Source of the DNA: Burkholderiales bacterium | GTDB lineage: Bacteria; Pseudomonadota; Gammaproteobacteria; Burkholderiales; Burkholderiaceae_C | Reading direction: 5' to 3' | Length of the DNA: 64,000 bases | Assembly: GCA_017302655.1 (NCBI GenBank) | Contig: JAFLDE010000001.1 | Location: 62,001 to 126,000 of the forward strand | Shown here: in pieces, positions 60,458 to 64,000 of the stretch | Layout of the letters: each line of letters starts with the position of its first letter | Position numbering within the stretch: the stretch's first letter is position 1 | Translations under genes and position numbers: made by a program | Notes under the pieces: generated by a model | Told to the model about the DNA's origin: nothing | Databases searched by the model: none | Seen by the model: the letters and a program-made list of their open reading frames with translations, nothing else

Positions 60458-63193
60458 ATGTCTGACGTGAACGCCGTATCGCCCCAGATTGACCCCGCCC
60501 TCTGGCCTGAGGTGTCGCGCCGCTTCGACGAAGTGCTCGACCTGTCGCCCGCCGAGCGTGCGGGCTGCCTGGCCACCCTCGCCCCGGATGTGGCCCGGGC
60601 GGTGCAACGCCTGCTGACAGCCGACGCCTCCACGCAGGATCCCGCCCGGCCCTTGGCGGGCTTGGCGGCCCAGGCCCTTTCCTTTCGGCAAGAGGGGGAA
60701 GTCGTCGGGCCGTACCGACTCGACACCTTGCTGGGCGAAGGCGGCATGGCGCAGGTGTGGCGCGCCAGGGGGGTGCAGGCGTCGGCTCCCGAGGGGGTGG
60801 CAGAAGGCGAGCGCGGGGACCAGGGATTGCGCCGCAGCGTGGCCCTGAAGCTGCCTCGCCCCGGCGAAGGCTTGGCCCGACGCTTCGCGCAGGAGCGTGA
60901 CTTGCTGGCCAGCCTGGAACACCCCCACATTGCGCGCCTGTATGACGCCGGAGTGGACGGCGAGCAGCCCTGGCTGGCGATGGAATGCGTCGAAGGCCAG
61001 CCACTGGATCAATGGGCCCGATCCCAACCCTGGTCGGAGCGCCTGCGCCTCTTCATGCAGGTGTTGAACGCCGTGGCCTACGCGCACCAGCGCCTGGTGG
61101 TGCACTGCGACCTCAAGGCGGCCAACTTGCTTGTCACCGCAGAGGGGCATTTGCGCCTCCTGGATTTCGGCATCGCCGGTCTGCTGGGGCAGCCGGGTGG
61201 CGACGTGCTGGCCTTCAGCGCGGACAGCGCCTCGCCCGAGCAACTGGAGGGCCGTGCGCCCAGTACGGCCATGGACGTGCATGCGCTCGGCGTGCTGCTG
61301 TACGAGCTTATCAGCGGCCGACGGCCCTACCGGCTGGCGCGCGCCCCGCGCAGCGAACTGGCGGCGGAACGTCGCGCCTGGCGCTTTCAGCCGCCTAGCC
61401 CGGATGCCGCCTTGAGTGCCATCACCGCGCGTGCCATGGCGGTGGAGCCGATGCAGCGCTACGCCAGCGTCGAAGCTTTGCGTGAGGACCTGCTGCGCTG
61501 GCAGCGTGGCGAACCAGTCGAGGCCCTGCTGCTCGCTGGCGCCGGCCGCGCCTACCGTTGGCGTTGCTGGCTGCAACGGCACCGCCGCGCAGTGTGGGCC
61601 GGCTCCAGCGTGTGGCTTGCGCTGACAGTGGGTCTGCTCTTGACCCTGTGGCAGGCGCAAGAAGCCCGAACTCAGGCGCGTCGGGCCGAAGCCGTGCAGC
61701 GCTTCCTGGTGGGACTTTTCCAGGGCGCCTCGCCAGAACAACGCCGCAGCGGGGAACCGCGAGTCAGCGAGTTGCTCCAGCGCGGCAGCCAGCGACTGGC
61801 CGCCGAGTTGGCGGCAGAACCGGCGTTGCGCGCCATCCTGCACCTGGAGCTGGCGCGCATCCACAGCGCGATCGGCGCCAGCGCCGAGGCGCTGGACCAC
61901 GCGCGCCAGGCCGAGGCACTCTTCACCGAACACGACTCGGCAGACGCGCCCGAGGCCCTCGATGCCGCGTACATCGCCATGGAAACGCTGAAGGAAGAGG
62001 CTCAGTACCCGGCCGCCGTGCAAGCGGCCGAGGCGCTGCTCGAACGCGCGCAGCGCCGCCATGGGGTGCATAACCGATGGCGATTGCCGCTGACCGAGCA
62101 ATTGGTCTGGATGGCCAACCAGCAAGGCGATGCGGAGCGGGCTGAACGGTTGGCACGGGACGCACTGCAGACGCGCCAGCCGGGCGACGAGCCGGCGCGG
62201 CTTCGCCTGCGTTCGGTGCTTGGCACGTCCTTGCTGGATCAGGCGCGCTTCGTGGAAGCCACTGAGGCATTTGCGACGATCGTTGCCGAAGGCGCGGCCT
62301 TGCCCGGCTACGAGCTCGGCGACCAGTTCGCCGATCGCTACAACCTGGCTCGCGCTCACTATCTGCAGGGACAGATCGGGCTGGCAGAAGGCCAACTGCG
62401 CGCCCTTGTTCCCGAACACGAAGCCTTGCTGGGCCGTGCGCATGATCGCGTGCTCAAGACGCGCAGCCTGTGGGCGCAGGCGCTTTCGCTTCTGGGGCGT
62501 CCGCTGGAGGCCGTGGCCGTGCAGCGTGACACCCTGGCTGCGGCCATGGCCCGCCCAGCTTTTGACGAGAGTCAGCTGGCGCTGCAGCGGCTCACCCTGG
62601 CCAAGCTGCTGCGGCAAGCCCATCGGCCGCAGGACGGCCTTCCGCTCGCCGAGGCGGGCCTGGCGTTCATGGAGCGCCAGCAAGCAGCACCCACCTGGCT
62701 GCGCGAGCGCGCGCGATGGGTCGTGGGGGAACTCCACCAGGCGCTTGACCGCCCAAAGGTGGCGCTGGTTTATTTCGATGAAGCCGAGCGCCAAATGCGC
62801 CAGTTGCCGGGCTGGGCCGATCACCCCGCATGGGCCGAACTGCTGCTGTCGCGCGCGTTGCTGCTGCATCGCCGCTCATCACCGGGTGACGCCGCCCGTG
62901 CACAGGCCGATGCCGCGACCGCGGCCGACCTGCTGCGCCGCGTGCAGGGCGATCGCAGCGCCGGCGCGCGGCAAGCTGAAGCTGTACGGGCCTGGCTGGA
63001 CGGTGACGCCGACCGGCTGCAGACCGTCTGGCCCGAGGCCACGCCCTTGCAACGAGCCGGGCTCGATCTGTGGCGGGCGGAGCTGCGCAAGTCGCGGCCG
63101 GCGGAGGCTGTGGCGCTGCGCGAGCAAGCCCGAGAACCTTGGGAAGCGGCCCTCAAGCAGCCCCTTCCGAAGCAATTGCTCACCTTGCCCTGA
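60458..63193 (+). CDS. Transmembrane serine/threonine protein kinase with TPR-like extracytoplasmic domain
   Basis: A 911-residue Hanks-type kinase. The kinase domain has the glycine loop GEGGMAQV at residues 93-100, the ATP-binding Lys131 in VALKLP, the catalytic loop HCDLKAAN with Asp218, and DFG at 236-238. The usual HRD arginine is Cys217, so it is a non-RD kinase. One transmembrane helix lies near residues 376-397. The remaining about 510 residues are helical, TPR-like and presumably periplasmic. The first 80 residues are a helical prodomain found in this kinase type. It follows the sigma gene and precedes a PEP-CTERM gene. Confidence 0.9.
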   Translation: MSDVNAVSPQIDPALWPEVSRRFDEVLDLSPAERAGCLATLAPDVARAVQRLLTADASTQDPARPLAGLAAQALSFRQEGEVVGPYRLDTLLGEGGMAQVWRARGVQASAPEGVAEGERGDQGLRRSVALKLPRPGEGLARRFAQERDLLASLEHPHIARLYDAGVDGEQPWLAMECVEGQPLDQWARSQPWSERLRLFMQVLNAVAYAHQRLVVHCDLKAANLLVTAEGHLRLLDFGIAGLLGQPGGDVLAFSADSASPEQLEGRAPSTAMDVHALGVLLYELISGRRPYRLARAPRSELAAERRAWRFQPPSPDAALSAITARAMAVEPMQRYASVEALREDLLRWQRGEPVEALLLAGAGRAYRWRCWLQRHRRAVWAGSSVWLALTVGLLLTLWQAQEARTQARRAEAVQRFLVGLFQGASPEQRRSGEPRVSELLQRGSQRLAAELAAEPALRAILHLELARIHSAIGASAEALDHARQAEALFTEHDSADAPEALDAAYIAMETLKEEAQYPAAVQAAEALLERAQRRHGVHNRWRLPLTEQLVWMANQQGDAERAERLARDALQTRQPGDEPARLRLRSVLGTSLLDQARFVEATEAFATIVAEGAALPGYELGDQFADRYNLARAHYLQGQIGLAEGQLRALVPEHEALLGRAHDRVLKTRSLWAQALSLLGRPLEAVAVQRDTLAAAMARPAFDESQLALQRLTLAKLLRQAHRPQDGLPLAEAGLAFMERQQAAPTWLRERARWVVGELHQALDRPKVALVYFDEAERQMRQLPGWADHPAWAELLLSRALLLHRRSSPGDAARAQADAATAADLLRRVQGDRSAGARQAEAVRAWLDGDADRLQTVWPEATPLQRAGLDLWRAELRKSRPAEAVALREQAREPWEAALKQPLPKQLLTLP

Positions 63194-63293
63194 CCCCCGC
63201 AGGTTCGGGGGGTGTGGCCGGAAACGCATGCGCCTTGCGTACGGGGTGGCAGGCGCTCTTTCCGGGGCGCCGCAACCTCTCGGAGCCCCTCCC

Positions 63294-63968
63294 ATGACCC
63301 ACGCTTTGACTCCCTTGCGCGTCGTCGCGGCCGTGCTGTGCCTCGCTGCGGCGCCTGCCCAAGCCGCCGCACCGGTCCTGCCCACCCACTACGAACTGCT
63401 CAACGGCTACGGCATGACCGGCGGCGGCAGCTTCAACTACTGGGACAAGAAGTACAGCGGCAGCGGCAACAGCAGCCAGGACTACGCGCCGCTCAGCGGC
63501 GGTTTGGGCGATCTGACCGACGGCATCATCGCCACCGAGAACTGGCACCTGGTGGAGAACGTGGAGGGCACCGGCCCCTATGTGGGCTGGAACAAGGGCG
63601 AGCCCTGGCTCATCACCTTTCACTTCGGGCAGGTGCAAGCGTTCAACACCGTCACCGTCTGGCACGACGACCCGGATGGCTTGGGCGACATCGCCCCGCC
63701 GGCCGCCTTCACCGTCACCGTGGGGGGCAACACGCAGCGCTTCGAGATTTCCGATCTGCCGGGCGCGGTGCCTACCTTTTCGGTGCTGACCCTGGCGCCC
63801 GGCACGGTGGGCAGCTCGCTGGTGTTGGGTGTGGAGCGCTTCAACAACGGCGTCATGCTGTCCGAAGTGCAGTTCACGTCCGCCGTGCCGGAACCGGCCA
63901 GCAGCCTGCTGCTGGGTCTGGGCCTGGGGCTCACCGCCTGGGCACGCCGCAACCGTCGGGAGGTCTGA
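63294..63968 (+). CDS. PEP-CTERM sorted exported protein, discoidin-like
   Basis: A 224-residue exported protein with a signal peptide (about residues 1-25, cut near AQA-AA) and a C-terminal PEP-CTERM tail: VPEP at 198-201, a hydrophobic stretch, and the basic end RRNRREV. The body, from LGDLTDGIIATENWHLVENV to the WLITFHFGQVQAFNTVTVWH segment, looks like a F5/8 type C (galactose-binding) fold, inferred by pattern only. The start follows the kinase gene by 100 bases, which hold a short ACCCCC/GGGGGT hairpin. No sigma-54 promoter was found upstream. Confidence 0.82.
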   Translation: MTHALTPLRVVAAVLCLAAAPAQAAAPVLPTHYELLNGYGMTGGGSFNYWDKKYSGSGNSSQDYAPLSGGLGDLTDGIIATENWHLVENVEGTGPYVGWNKGEPWLITFHFGQVQAFNTVTVWHDDPDGLGDIAPPAAFTVTVGGNTQRFEISDLPGAVPTFSVLTLAPGTVGSSLVLGVERFNNGVMLSEVQFTSAVPEPASSLLLGLGLGLTAWARRNRREV

Positions 63969-63969
63969 A

Positions 63970-64000
63970 ATGCGTGCGATTTCTGTGCTTGCGCTCGGGG
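63970..64000 (+). CDS. 5' end of a probable exported protein, cut by the window edge
   Basis: An ATG at 63970 follows a strong GGGAGG Shine-Dalgarno at 6-7 bases spacing, right after the PEP-CTERM gene's stop. The ten visible codons read MRAISVLALG, which looks like the start of a signal peptide. Nothing more can be said from this window. Confidence 0.45.
   Translation, partial: MRAISVLALG

Noticed and set aside
63194-63293. Sigma-54 promoter before the second PEP-CTERM gene
   Set aside because: TGGC-containing stretches at 63215 and 63246 lack the GC element at the required spacing for a -24/-12 promoter.

Overview
The window is about 64 kb of G+C-rich bacterial chromosome. The protein families and gene order point to a betaproteobacterium of the order Burkholderiales, probably the Leptothrix/Rubrivivax/Roseateles/Inhella group. 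Three things support this: the order tpiA-secG-tRNA(Leu)-nuoA-N followed by DUF2818, NUDIX and DUF1178 genes; PEP-CTERM exported proteins; and an interspersed CCCCC..GGGGG element of a type common in this order. The species assignment is inference. No IS element, prophage, CRISPR array or origin was seen. Most of the window is core genome.

Layout. 1-8.3 kb: 3' part of uvrB, then a complete isc operon (iscR-S-U-A-hscB-hscA-fdx) behind an IscR-type operator, with tsaD translationally coupled to fdx. 8.3-13.5 kb: a small convergent ORF, rpsO-pnp with a structured rpsO leader, a quinone oxidoreductase-like gene, tpiA and secG. 13.6-29.7 kb: tRNA-Leu(GAG), then the 14-gene complex I operon nuoA-N with an interspersed repeat between nuoC and nuoD, ending in DUF2818, NUDIX and DUF1178 genes. 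29.9-34.3 kb: a two-gene RND efflux pump. 34.5-38.4 kb: a PEP-CTERM protein with a possible thioester (Cys/Gln) signature and a large Asp-box propeller protein. 38.5-41.3 kb: tRNA-Ala(CGC) and a rubrerythrin / Fe-S protein / DUF3501 cluster.

41.3-48.1 kb (minus strand): uppP-map-glnD-modA-modB-modC, with consecutive genes separated by 13 nt or overlapping by 1-4 nt. 48.2-52.0 kb (plus): isoaspartyl methyltransferase-like gene, tolC, yaaA and a 2OG-Fe(II) oxygenase. 52.0-59.2 kb (minus): alpha/beta hydrolase, pyrG, DUF1330, eno, ftsB, pnuC, a NadR-type ribosylnicotinamide kinase and a 5'-nucleotidase lipoprotein. The last three genes form a plausible complete NAD/NMN scavenging route. 59.4-64.0 kb (plus): a glycosyltransferase remnant, then an ECF-like sigma factor, a transmembrane Ser/Thr kinase lacking the HRD arginine, a second PEP-CTERM protein and the start of another probable exported protein.

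The best candidates for less-described biology are the sigma/kinase/PEP-CTERM cluster at the right end, the thioester-like PEP-CTERM protein at 34.5 kb, the glnD-modABC coupling, the NAD scavenging gene set, and the Rbr/Fe-S/DUF3501 cluster. No wholly unprecedented multi-gene system is evident.
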